Assembly: GCA_017403955.1 (NCBI GenBank)
Contig: JAFRDH010000014.1
Coordinates: forward strand, 1-64,000
Source: Mogibacterium sp.
GTDB lineage: Bacteria > Bacillota > Clostridia > Peptostreptococcales > Anaerovoracaceae
Reading direction: 5' to 3'
DNA length: 64,000 nucleotides
Shown: positions 17,664 to 25,379 of the stretch, piece after piece
Position numbering within the stretch: position 1 is the stretch's first letter
How the letters are laid out: each line of letters begins with the position of its first letter
Position numbers and translations under genes: made by a program
The notes under the pieces: generated by a model
Databases searched by the model: none
Seen by the model: the letters and a program-made list of their open reading frames with translations, nothing else
What the model was told of the DNA's origin: nothing

Positions 17664-18152
17664 ATGAAGAGAAGTGATTATATTTCGTGGGACGAATACT
17701 TCATGGGAGTAGCTCTCCTGGCTGCCAAGAGAAGTAAAGACCCAAGCACTCAGGTCGGAGCATGCATAGTAGATTCCAATAACGTGATCCTGACCACCGG
17801 ATACAACGGTTTTCCGATCGGCTGTTCAGACGATGAATTCCCGTGGGACCGCGAAGGTGAAGTGACAAAATATCCTTTTGTTGTGCACGCAGAGCTGAAC
17901 GCTATCCTCAATGCTTCGGGCAAATCACTGCGCGGCTCAAGACTCTATGTAGCACTTTTCCCATGTAATGAGTGTGCCAAAGCCATCATTCAGGCCGGAG
18001 TCAGTGAAGTCGTCTATCTCTCTGACAAATACGCGGACACGCCTGCAACCAAAGCATCCAAGATGATGCTGAAAGCAGCCGGAGTCTCGCTGAGACAATT
18101 CAAGCCTCAGATCCAGGAACTTACCCTCGACTTCAGAATCGAGAACATATAG
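17664..18152 (+). CDS. dCMP deaminase (ComEB family)
   Basis: A 162-residue zinc deaminase that converts dCMP to dUMP, feeding thymidylate synthesis. The zinc-binding and catalytic motifs are HAELNAI (His and catalytic Glu) and PCNECAK. The start at 17664 is chosen because AAGGAGG lies 8 bases before it; an ATG at 17643 would fall before the ribosome binding site. The two-residue change from HAExN to HAELN is within family variation. A dUTPase gene lies 4 kb away on the other strand, which fits a shared role in dUMP supply. ComEB-like homologues occur widely in Bacillota. Confidence 0.92.
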   Translation: MKRSDYISWDEYFMGVALLAAKRSKDPSTQVGACIVDSNNVILTTGYNGFPIGCSDDEFPWDREGEVTKYPFVVHAELNAILNASGKSLRGSRLYVALFPCNECAKAIIQAGVSEVVYLSDKYADTPATKASKMMLKAAGVSLRQFKPQIQELTLDFRIENI

Positions 18153-18194
18153 CCTGATCCGAACTACTATCTATTACTGAATGGAGATCCTGAA

Positions 18195-18995
18195 ATGAAA
18201 ATGATTATTACGGCCCCTAAGGGCAAAATGGCAAGTCTTATCGTTGCCGATGCAGCTAAGAGAGATGATGTTGAGATCGTTGCGGGTATCGGTCCTGAGG
18301 GCAGAGATTATATCGGAAAAGATATTGGTGAAGTCGCTATGACAGGGACCCTCGTCGGCGCTCCGGTCGTAGATGACATCGAATCCGTCATTGATCAGGC
18401 GGATGTTGTCTGCGATTTCTCGACAGTAGAGCTGGGAATGGAAGTTCTCGATGCCTGTCTGAGGCACAAGAAAGCTCTCGTCGTAGGAACGACCGGCTTC
18501 AGTCCTGAGCAGAGAGCCCGTCTTGAAGCAGCTGCTTCAGAGATCCCTATCATGATCGCTGCTAACACAGACAGAATGGTGAATGTAATGAGAAAGCTCC
18601 TCATGGACGCAGCCAGGGAGCTCTATGAAGATACAGATATTGAAATTATCGACATGCATGATAACAAGAAGCTTGACGCGCCGAGCGGAACTGCGAGAGA
18701 ACTCATCGAGAGCATGGGGGAAGCGATCGGCAAGGATCTTGTTGAAGATGCTGTTTACGGTCGCCCTCTCGGAAGACATCCCCGCGAAGAAGGCAAGGTC
18801 ACATTCCATGCGATCCGCGGCGGAGATACCCCTTCAAGCCACACAGTATTTTTCTTCGGTGAAGGTGAACGTCTTGAGATCACGCATCACTGCCTTAACT
18901 GGAAAGGCTGTGCCAAGGGCGCTGTCAATGCCTGCAGATGGATGGTCGGCAAGCCTGTAGGTCTCTATGGGATCAGAGAGTCGATGGGACTCTGA
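18195..18995 (+). CDS. dapB: DapB-like dihydrodipicolinate reductase, divergent
   Basis: A 266-residue protein of the 4-hydroxy-tetrahydrodipicolinate reductase family (lysine and diaminopimelate synthesis, NAD(P)H dependent). The catalytic region IDMHDNKKLDAPSGTA keeps the catalytic His155 and Lys159, but the usual second His is Asp. The VVGTTGF motif and the C-terminal pattern HTVFFFGEGERLEITH are standard. The N-terminal nucleotide loop, normally GAxGRMG, reads APKGKMA, which lacks most glycines. Length is normal. It lies 42 bp after the dCMP deaminase gene, and its last 31 bp overlap the convergent flavoprotein gene. It could be a true DapB or a paralogue with altered cofactor use. Confidence 0.8.
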   Translation: MKMIITAPKGKMASLIVADAAKRDDVEIVAGIGPEGRDYIGKDIGEVAMTGTLVGAPVVDDIESVIDQADVVCDFSTVELGMEVLDACLRHKKALVVGTTGFSPEQRARLEAAASEIPIMIAANTDRMVNVMRKLLMDAARELYEDTDIEIIDMHDNKKLDAPSGTARELIESMGEAIGKDLVEDAVYGRPLGRHPREEGKVTFHAIRGGDTPSSHTVFFFGEGERLEITHHCLNWKGCAKGAVNACRWMVGKPVGLYGIRESMGL

Positions 18996-20545
18996 TATTT
19001 CTTAATAATATGCCATGCGGCTCTGATTCCGTCGCACGCAGCTGATGTTATTCCTCCGGCATAACCTGCTCCCTCACCGGCAGGATATATGCCGGAGATA
19101 TTACTTTCTCCGGATCCGTTTCTGACTATCCTTACAGGTGAAGAGCTTCTCGTCTCTACAGCTGTCACTACCGCATCCGGATCATCATACCCTTCGATCT
19201 TTCTGCCGAAATCAGGAACGGCTTCTCTTATCGCCTCAGCAGCAAACTCAGGCAGTGATGCTGCAACTTTTGTATTTTTGTCATTGAGGAAATCTTCCAT
19301 CCTGCATTTTGGCGGTTCATAATTCCCGCCGCCATTTTCAAATGCAAGTCTCTCGTATTTCTCCTGGAATCTGACTCCCGCAAGAACATCATCCGAGTCA
19401 AAATCCTCTATTCTTACGTCACAGAGTATGCCGCTGTTTGCGGTCCCGCTGTCACGTTTTCTATTGCTCATTCCATTGACGCATAGCTCACCTTCCCGTG
19501 TCGTACAGACAACGACCTCTCCTCCCGGGCACATACAGAAAGAATATACCCCGCGGCCGTTCGATGCTTTGTAAGCCAGCCTGTAGTCTGCCGGAGGCAG
19601 TTTTCCTGCGTTCTCTGCTCCGTATTGAGAAGCATCGATCATCTCCTGAGGATGCTCCATTCTGACACCAATACTGAAAGGCTTCGGAGTCATTTCAAGT
19701 CCGGAGGATAAGACCATGCTGAAGGTGTCTCTTGCGCTGTGACCTACTGCAAGAATAAGCGCTTCCGTTTCGAATATCTCTTTGGTCTGATCACCGGCAT
19801 CATCAGTGCTGACCAGAACAGCGCCGGTCAATTTCCCGTCCCTCAGGACAAATGAATCAAGCTTTGTACTGAACCTGACTTCGCCCCCGAGCTCAATGAT
19901 TTTGTTCCGAATATTGACTATCACTGTCCTGAGAACGTCAGTCCCTATATGCGGTTTGGCAAGATACATGATGTCCTCTCCTGCTCCCGCATCCCGGAAT
20001 TCAGTCAGGACCTGTCGTATAAGGCTGTCCTTGATACCTGTTCCGATCTTTCCGTCAGAAAAAGTACCTGCGCCGCCTTCACCGAAGAGCATATTAGCCT
20101 CCGGATCGAGGACGTGGTTGTTTCTGAAGGCCTCGACAGCTTCTATTCTCCTGTCCATCGAAGGGCCGCGTTCTATGACGAGCGGTCTGTAGCCTCTTGA
20201 TGCCAGTTCGAGTCCGGCAAAAAGTCCGCAGGGTCCGAGTCCAACGACCAGCGGTCTTCCGCGCATTACGGACGTTCCACTCTCAGGCGCAATGATCCGT
20301 TCCTTTTCTTCATCGACGATGCTCAGGCCGTGGACCTTTTTGACTCGAAGTTTTTTTGCTGTAACGAAATCGACCGTATATACGAACTGTATATACGGCT
20401 TCTTCCTTGAATCCGTTGATTTCCTCCTGATCTCCCATGAGGTTATATCACCGGTCCTGATGCCTGTCTTTCCGGCAATTATCCCCGGAAGATCCGATAC
20501 AGGCACATCTATATTAGTCTTTATCTCACTTATTCTATATCTCAT
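18965..20545 (-). CDS. FAD-dependent dehydrogenase (COG2509 type)
   Basis: A 526-residue flavoprotein. After an N-terminal ferredoxin-like region (about 1-75) comes a Rossmann FAD site (LVVGLGPCGLFAGLELASRG, about 97-116), a conserved GEGGAGTFSDGK motif, and a C-terminal FAD-closing segment ending in GIYPAGEGAGYAGGITSAACDG. Proteins of this type are widespread in Bacillota and usually annotated only as NAD(P)/FAD-dependent oxidoreductases; the substrate is unknown. The start overlaps the upstream flavoprotein gene by 11 bp. The 3' end overlaps the convergent dapB by 31 bp, an unusual tail-to-tail overlap. Confidence 0.88.
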   Translation of the reverse strand: MRYRISEIKTNIDVPVSDLPGIIAGKTGIRTGDITSWEIRRKSTDSRKKPYIQFVYTVDFVTAKKLRVKKVHGLSIVDEEKERIIAPESGTSVMRGRPLVVGLGPCGLFAGLELASRGYRPLVIERGPSMDRRIEAVEAFRNNHVLDPEANMLFGEGGAGTFSDGKIGTGIKDSLIRQVLTEFRDAGAGEDIMYLAKPHIGTDVLRTVIVNIRNKIIELGGEVRFSTKLDSFVLRDGKLTGAVLVSTDDAGDQTKEIFETEALILAVGHSARDTFSMVLSSGLEMTPKPFSIGVRMEHPQEMIDASQYGAENAGKLPPADYRLAYKASNGRGVYSFCMCPGGEVVVCTTREGELCVNGMSNRKRDSGTANSGILCDVRIEDFDSDDVLAGVRFQEKYERLAFENGGGNYEPPKCRMEDFLNDKNTKVAASLPEFAAEAIREAVPDFGRKIEGYDDPDAVVTAVETRSSSPVRIVRNGSGESNISGIYPAGEGAGYAGGITSAACDGIRAAWHIIKKYQSPIDSLIP

Positions 20546-21839
20546 CTGCCCCTGACATTGCTTTGTCCGCTATAGCTCCGGCGGCTTTCATCCCTGTGAT
20601 CCATGCATTGCTGAGATTGAATCCGCCGCATGGGAAGTCTCTGTCCGCGAGCTCGCCCGTCACATACAGTCCCTTCACGATCAGGGATTCGCATGTCATT
20701 TCATCGAGTTCATCTAAAGCAACACCGCCTGATGTAGCCTGAGCTTCTTTCCAGCCCCTGATTCCTTTCGGGTGGAACGCAAGATCGTGAACTGCGCTGC
20801 TGATCGCATCTATAGCCCTGTCGGTCAGATCTGCGAGAGGGATCTCGCCAAGGTGTTTATTCCGGGTGTGTACACCGGCAGTATCCAGTACGAATGCAGC
20901 GATATTGCTCTTGAGTACAGTTCTCAGAACAGCTCCGGTCTTCTCGCCTGCGAAAGCATTCTCACGCCTGTCTCTTAAGAATTCCTTGATATCGCCGTCA
21001 GGAAACAGATCGGCCTTGATCACAAAGTTCCCAAGGCTCTCCCCGCCCGCTCTGTCATATCTCATGAATCTCGTCATGTTGAATACGCATATTCCGGACA
21101 GACCGTATTTTGTGAGCTGTATCTCTCCTGATTCTTCGAAAATCTCAGCAGGACTTACGTTGTCTTCGTTCCCGTATTTATATAGCGTGACGACGCCTCT
21201 TGTTCTTGTTCCTGCAAGAGTGATACCGCAAGGCTTTCTGCCTTCCGTCCATTCTTCGCATTCTATTGAGGTCAGGACCGGGACCGGAGTCACGATCCTG
21301 TGACCGAGCCCGCGCGCGAGTTTATATCCGTCACCGGTAGTTCCGTATGAAGGACCCGCTTTGCCTCCGAGTGCAAGTATGACATTATCCGCGATGAGCG
21401 ACCTTTCGTCAGATCTGCCTTTACGTTCCTTCATGACATAGCTCACACAAAATCTCCCGGTATCGCGGCTCGCGTTTTCTACGGCAGTTACCTCAGCTCC
21501 TGTGATGATCGATGCACCAAGTTCCTCTGCTCTTGCTATAAGAAGCTCTGCAACATCGGCAGCGGATTCGGAATAAGGATAGACGAGGCCGTTTTCATAA
21601 GTCCTGGTCATGATGCCGGTCCTCCGGAAAAACTTCAGTATCTCTGTGTATCCTTCCGCTCCTGTATTAGTGATATTGCAGCGTCCGCTTCCTGTAGCCC
21701 TGATCTTGCGGGCAGGCTCTTCGTTCTTTTCAAGTACAGCAACACTCAGCCGTGGCGCTTTCATCCCCAGCTCTATCGCTGCAGCAAGTCCTGAAGCCCC
21801 GCCGCCTATTATCGCTACATCGAATCTTTTGTCACTCAT
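20535..21839 (-). CDS. HI0933/YhiN-family flavoprotein
   Basis: A 434-residue FAD-binding protein of the HI0933 family (also called aminoacetone oxidase family). The FAD motif is VAIIGGGASGLAAAIELG near the N-terminus, followed by the family motif ATGSGRCNITN. The C-terminal motif EAQATSGGVALDEL and FPCGGFNLSNAWITG closes the FAD site. Its physiological reaction is not settled. It lies between dut and a second flavoprotein gene with an overlap of 11 bp and a gap of 3 bp, within the metK operon. Confidence 0.92.
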   Translation of the reverse strand: MSDKRFDVAIIGGGASGLAAAIELGMKAPRLSVAVLEKNEEPARKIRATGSGRCNITNTGAEGYTEILKFFRRTGIMTRTYENGLVYPYSESAADVAELLIARAEELGASIITGAEVTAVENASRDTGRFCVSYVMKERKGRSDERSLIADNVILALGGKAGPSYGTTGDGYKLARGLGHRIVTPVPVLTSIECEEWTEGRKPCGITLAGTRTRGVVTLYKYGNEDNVSPAEIFEESGEIQLTKYGLSGICVFNMTRFMRYDRAGGESLGNFVIKADLFPDGDIKEFLRDRRENAFAGEKTGAVLRTVLKSNIAAFVLDTAGVHTRNKHLGEIPLADLTDRAIDAISSAVHDLAFHPKGIRGWKEAQATSGGVALDELDEMTCESLIVKGLYVTGELADRDFPCGGFNLSNAWITGMKAAGAIADKAMSGADEI

Positions 21840-21842
21840 GTG

Positions 21843-22349
21843 CTATCTGTCTGTACTGCCGAAGCCGCCGTTCCTGGCTGCATCTGAGCCTGCGCCTTCA
21901 GGAATCTCATATTTAACTACTATTCCCTGTACGAACGGTTTGCCCTCAGGCAGTTCGATCGTAGTATTCGAAGGATTCTCGAGGCTTATGATAATATGTC
22001 CCTCATTGTCGGAATCACAATAATCCGCATCGATCACTCCGACTGTATTGGACAGTCTTATGCCATATTTGAAACCGAGACCGCTCCTCGGGAATATGAG
22101 CAGCACTTTGTCTCTGTCAGCAGGATCCTGATCTGTGACCCAGCGGATACCTGTTGCTATACGGAACTTACTCCCTGCCTCGAAATTGAGGTTGAAAGGC
22201 ATTAGAAAGTCACAGCCTGCTGAATTAGCTGTCGCCTGACGCGGAAGTTTGATTGCTTCGAACCACTCGCGGAGGTCTTTCTCTGGGAGTCCTTTGATCC
22301 CGCAGTCCTTCTTCCATCTCTCGAAAGACACTTTTTCAAAATGAGACAT
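21843..22349 (-). CDS. dut: dUTP diphosphatase
   Basis: A 168-residue trimeric dUTPase that hydrolyses dUTP to dUMP and keeps uracil out of DNA. Motif 1 is AGCDF, motif 2 PRSGLG, motif 3 NTVGVIDADYCD with the catalytic Asp, and the C-terminal P-loop-like motif 5 GGFGSTDR is present. An N-terminal extension of about 35 residues before motif 1 is longer than in the shortest family members. The gene is 12 bp after metK in the same operon. Confidence 0.9.
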   Translation of the reverse strand: MSHFEKVSFERWKKDCGIKGLPEKDLREWFEAIKLPRQATANSAGCDFLMPFNLNFEAGSKFRIATGIRWVTDQDPADRDKVLLIFPRSGLGFKYGIRLSNTVGVIDADYCDSDNEGHIIISLENPSNTTIELPEGKPFVQGIVVKYEIPEGAGSDAARNGGFGSTDR

Positions 22350-22361
22350 ATTTCTCTCCTC

Positions 22362-23558
22362 TTATCTCATGCTCGCTCCGCTGACTGCAAGTCTGAGTTC
22401 GCCTGCCATGTCAGTATCTTCCCACTTGACGCCGAGCTCTGTTCTGCCCATGTGTCCGTAAGCAGCCAGCTGTCTGTACTGAGGTCTGTCAAGTCTGAGC
22501 TTGCGGATGATGGCAGCCGGTCTCATGTCGAAATGTTCTCTGATAATAGCTGCGATCTTGTCGCTGTCGATGATTCCTGTGCCGAAGGTATCTACGCTTA
22601 CAGAAACCGGCTCAGCAACGCCGATAGCATATGCCAGCTGGACTTCACATTCATCAGCTATACCTGCAGCTACGACATTCTTTGCGATATATCGTGCCAT
22701 ATATGCTGCGGATCTGTCGACCTTTGTAGGGTCTTTGCCGGAAAATGCTCCGCCGCCGTGTGAAGAATGTCCGCCGTAAGTATCAACGATGATCTTGCGT
22801 CCTGTAAGTCCGGAGTCTCCCATCGGTCCGCCGATGACAAATCTTCCTGTCGGGTTGATGAAATACTTGGTGTTCTGGTCGATCAGTTCAGCCGGAACTA
22901 CAGGCTTGATAACATACTCGATCATATCATTTCTGACCTGCTCAAGACTTGCATGCTCTTTGTGCTGAGTCGAAACTACAATAGTATCGATCCTGGTGAC
23001 AACACCGTCTTTGTATTCAACAGTTACCTGAGTCTTTCCGTCCGGTCCGAGATAAGGGAGTGTTCCGTCTTTGCGGACCTGCGTAAGTCTCTTGGCGAGC
23101 TTGTGTGCAAGCTGTGTGGAAAGTGGCATGAGTTCTTCTGTCTCGCGGCATGCGTAGCCGAACATCATTCCCTGGTCGCCTGCTCCGATAAGAGCATCTT
23201 CACTCTTGACCTTGCCTTCCTTGATCTCATAGGACTCATTGACCCCCATTGCGATGTCTGATGACTGCTCTTCCATATGTACGATGATGTCGCAGGTATT
23301 GCCGTCAAAGCAGACTTCTTCTGAGTCGTAACCGATCTCGCAGATCGTCTTGCGTGCAATTGCTTCATAGTCTACGTCAAAATTGCCCGAAGCTTCGCCG
23401 AATATCATGAGGAAACCTGTCTTTGTAGCGCATTCGCATGCAACGTGTGCCTTCGGATCCTGCGCAAGGATCGCATCGAGCACTGCGTCAGATACCTGAT
23501 CGCATACTTTATCAGGATGACCTTCTGTAACTGATTCTGATGTAAATAATCTTTCCAT
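22362..23558 (-). CDS. metK: S-adenosylmethionine synthetase
   Basis: A 398-residue methionine adenosyltransferase making S-adenosylmethionine from methionine and ATP. The N-terminus [17 protein letters not shown] holds the ATP His, GAGDQG is the hexapeptide motif and [16 protein letters not shown] the P-loop-like segment. The start at 23558 is taken because the family N-terminus begins there and AGGAG lies just upstream; the frame is open further but runs through the riboswitch. It heads an operon with dut and two flavoprotein genes and is controlled by a SAM-I riboswitch, a feedback by its own product. Confidence 0.97.
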   Translation of the reverse strand: MERLFTSESVTEGHPDKVCDQVSDAVLDAILAQDPKAHVACECATKTGFLMIFGEASGNFDVDYEAIARKTICEIGYDSEEVCFDGNTCDIIVHMEEQSSDIAMGVNESYEIKEGKVKSEDALIGAGDQGMMFGYACRETEELMPLSTQLAHKLAKRLTQVRKDGTLPYLGPDGKTQVTVEYKDGVVTRIDTIVVSTQHKEHASLEQVRNDMIEYVIKPVVPAELIDQNTKYFINPTGRFVIGGPMGDSGLTGRKIIVDTYGGHSSHGGGAFSGKDPTKVDRSAAYMARYIAKNVVAAGIADECEVQLAYAIGVAEPVSVSVDTFGTGIIDSDKIAAIIREHFDMRPAAIIRKLRLDRPQYRQLAAYGHMGRTELGVKWEDTDMAGELRLAVSGASMR

Positions 23559-23606
23559 TTGTTCTTTTTCTCCTGTCTTATGTGCTGTTGCCCCTCTTGT
23601 CAGCCA

Positions 23607-23636
23607 TAAAAAAATCCCTCTGCCGCACGCAGAGAG
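23607..23636 (-). terminator. terminator of the SAM-I riboswitch expression platform
   Basis: On the minus strand CTCTGC (23634-23629) pairs with GCAGAG (23623-23618) and is followed by GGATTTTTTT. It sits between the SAM aptamer and metK, as expected for transcriptional attenuation. Confidence 0.85.
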
Positions 23637-23644
23637 ACACACTA

Positions 23645-23751
23645 CCTCATCTGCCGGAGAATGGCTGATCTCCGTGGGAATTGGCACCTTCACTTCCTGT
23701 GAGGTTGCCGCGAGATCATAGGGCCCATTCCCTCCCTCGCTCTTAATAAGG
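23645..23751 (-). promoter_or_regulatory. SAM-I (S-box) riboswitch
   Basis: The minus strand shows the S-box core in order: CCTTATTAAGAG, GGAGGGAATGG, CGGCAACC and GGTGCCAATTCC. It closes with ATGAGG (23650-23645), which pairs with CCTTAT (23751-23746) as P1. When SAM is bound the downstream terminator forms and metK operon transcription stops. Confidence 0.95.
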
Positions 23752-23759
23752 CTGTATAT

Positions 23760-23787
23760 ATTATAATCGGTTGGATCAATAAGTCAA
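23760..23787 (-). promoter_or_regulatory. promoter of the metK operon
   Basis: On the minus strand a -35 TTGACT (23782-23787) and a perfect -10 TATAAT (23760-23765) are 16 bases apart, placing the transcript start just before the S-box. Confidence 0.75.
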
Positions 23788-23880
23788 GAAATTCATGCTC
23801 TGCTTCTTGGTATTTTTGTGATGCAAGTATGCCGGAATTGGTATATACTAACTTTCGACAATATCAACAGAGGGTTTGGG

Positions 23881-24612
23881 ATGAAAGGTAACAGAGAAAT
23901 CTTTGCAGAAGGATATAAAAATGGTATACCGATCGGGCTCGGCTATTTTGCCGTGGCCTTTTCTCTTGGTATTGCTGCGCGTGACTACGGATTCACCGCT
24001 GTGCAGGGGTTTCTCGCAAGTCTCCTGACCTATGCTTCTGCGGGACAGTATATGGGATTCGCTCTTTATGCAACGAATGCTACATTAATAGAACTCATCG
24101 TTCTGACATTCATTATAAATGCCCGATATCTTCTGATGGGTTTTGCGCTCAATCAGAGGATGCCTGAAGGCACACCGCTCTCAAGACGGATACTTGTCGG
24201 TTCATGTATCACTGACGAGATTTTCGGGATAACGATCGCAAGGCCGGGAATTCCTACACCTTATTACACATTCGGAGCACTTATTGCAGCTGTTCCTCTG
24301 TGGGCTCTCGGAACGGCGCTTGGCATTTCACTCGGCAACATTCTGCCTGCAAGGATCGTGAGTGCTCTCAGCGTTGCTCTCTTCGGTATGTTTCTGGCTG
24401 TCATAATCCCTCCTGCACGCAAAGACAAGGCCGTCGGAGCAGCTGTGCTTGTAAGTTTTGCCTGCTCGCTTGCCGCAGTCAAGCTTCCATATATATCAGA
24501 TCTCTCACAGGGCAACCGCACGATCATCCTGACAGTGCTGATCTCTGCACTCTTCGCTGTTTTATTCCCTCGTACTGACAAGACGGAAGGCGGTGAAAGT
24601 GATGCAGAATAA
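23881..24612 (+). CDS. azlC: AzlC family branched-chain amino acid exporter, large subunit
   Basis: A 243-residue membrane protein of the AzlC family, which with the small AzlD protein forms a branched-chain amino acid exporter. The family start (REIFAEGYKNGIPIGLGYFAVAFS, residues 5-28) and about six or seven hydrophobic helices are visible. The ATG at 23881 is preferred because AGAGGG lies before it and homology starts there; an earlier GTG at 23818 would add residues unlike the family. The stop overlaps the azlD start, showing coupling. Confidence 0.9.
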   Translation: MKGNREIFAEGYKNGIPIGLGYFAVAFSLGIAARDYGFTAVQGFLASLLTYASAGQYMGFALYATNATLIELIVLTFIINARYLLMGFALNQRMPEGTPLSRRILVGSCITDEIFGITIARPGIPTPYYTFGALIAAVPLWALGTALGISLGNILPARIVSALSVALFGMFLAVIIPPARKDKAVGAAVLVSFACSLAAVKLPYISDLSQGNRTIILTVLISALFAVLFPRTDKTEGGESDAE

Positions 24613-24907
24613 TGCTTATGTATACATTCTGGTGATGGCATTGGCTACATGGTTCATGCGTGTAGCGGCATCGCTGATCATGAAGCGCCCAATCAGGAAC
24701 ACATTTCTTCAGTCTTTCCTCTACTATGTCCCATATGTCACTCTTGCAGTCATGACTTTTCCGGCTATCGTAGAGGCAACGCAGTCACCTGTAGCCGGCG
24801 CAGCGGCCCTGATAATAGGAATACTCGCTGCATGGTTCGGAGCCAGCCTCTTCAAAGTCGCTGTCCTATGCTGCGCAACCGTTTTCATCCTGGAATTCTT
24901 TCTCTAA
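24602..24907 (+). CDS. azlD: AzlD family branched-chain amino acid exporter, small subunit
   Basis: A 101-residue membrane protein with four hydrophobic segments and the AzlD pattern (TWFMRVAA near the start, FLYYVPYVTLAVMTFP in the middle). It is the small partner of AzlC. The ATG at 24602 follows GGAAGGCGG; a GTG at 24593 is possible but less well placed. It overlaps azlC by 11 bp and ends before a terminator, so the operon has two genes. Confidence 0.88.
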   Translation: MQNNAYVYILVMALATWFMRVAASLIMKRPIRNTFLQSFLYYVPYVTLAVMTFPAIVEATQSPVAGAAALIIGILAAWFGASLFKVAVLCCATVFILEFFL

Positions 24908-24912
24908 ATACC

Positions 24913-24947
24913 AAAAGCGGCTGATGTCATCTCAGCCGCTTTGTTTT
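24913..24947 (+). terminator. intrinsic terminator of azlCD
   Basis: A perfect 10-bp stem AAGCGGCTGA/TCAGCCGCTT (24915-24924 with 24932-24941) is followed by TGTTTT. The stem is flanked by AAAA on the left, so it can also act on the opposite strand, where the 53-residue gene ends at 25025. Confidence 0.85.
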
Positions 24948-25024
24948 AATTCCGGATACCTTTTGGAGTATGTAGTGTACGTTTGGAAAAGGAGGGTAAA
25001 ACATGAAGTACGAATAGTATCCGG

Positions 25025-25186
25025 TCAGTCTGTCCATTTTTTCCAGTTCTTATCTCTTGGACGGTCCTTGACAGTCTTATGAGCACCGCAGCGGAACTTA
25101 GGGATGTAATGCGGTTTGTCTGCAAGTGTTGCTTCGAGCGAGCTGATTCTTGCAACGATGATTTTTTCTTTCTTGTTCTTGCTCAT
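25025..25186 (-). CDS. small basic protein of unknown function (53 aa)
   Basis: A 53-residue protein starting MSKNKKEKIIVARISSLE and ending in a strongly basic, tryptophan-containing tail (DKNWKKWTD). It is supported by an excellent ribosome binding site (AAAGGAGAG, 6-14 bases before the ATG) and an extended -10 (TGGTATCAT) further upstream. The single cysteine sits in KFRCGAHK. No family is recognised. The composition, with about one third Lys/Arg and a short predicted helix, fits a nucleic-acid or ribosome-associated small protein, but that is a guess. It is flanked by the azlCD terminator on one side and a divergent gene on the other. Confidence 0.65.
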   Translation of the reverse strand: MSKNKKEKIIVARISSLEATLADKPHYIPKFRCGAHKTVKDRPRDKNWKKWTD

Positions 25187-25313
25187 CTGTCTCTCCTTTC
25201 GATAAGATTTCTGTTTGATTTCCGGTGTCTCTCACCGCTTTGTGACTGTATGATACCACGCTGCCTCATCGGCTTCTGAGGGAGGGGGGGATTTTTGCTT
25301 TTCCCTAAACACA

Positions 25314-25343
25314 TTGCATGTCTGCAGGCTTAATTAGTATAAT
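25314..25343 (+). promoter_or_regulatory. promoter of the 431-aa protein gene
   Basis: A -35 TTGCAT (25314-25319) and perfect -10 TATAAT (25338-25343) are 18 bases apart, 37 bp before the ATG. Confidence 0.65.
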
Positions 25344-25379
25344 TGAATAGTTAGAATCATCTGAAATGAGGTAATAATA

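Noticed and set aside
23559-23693. Extended N-terminus of MetK
   Set aside because: The frame is open, but the extra residues are translated from the SAM riboswitch and terminator; the conserved start and ribosome binding site are at 23558.
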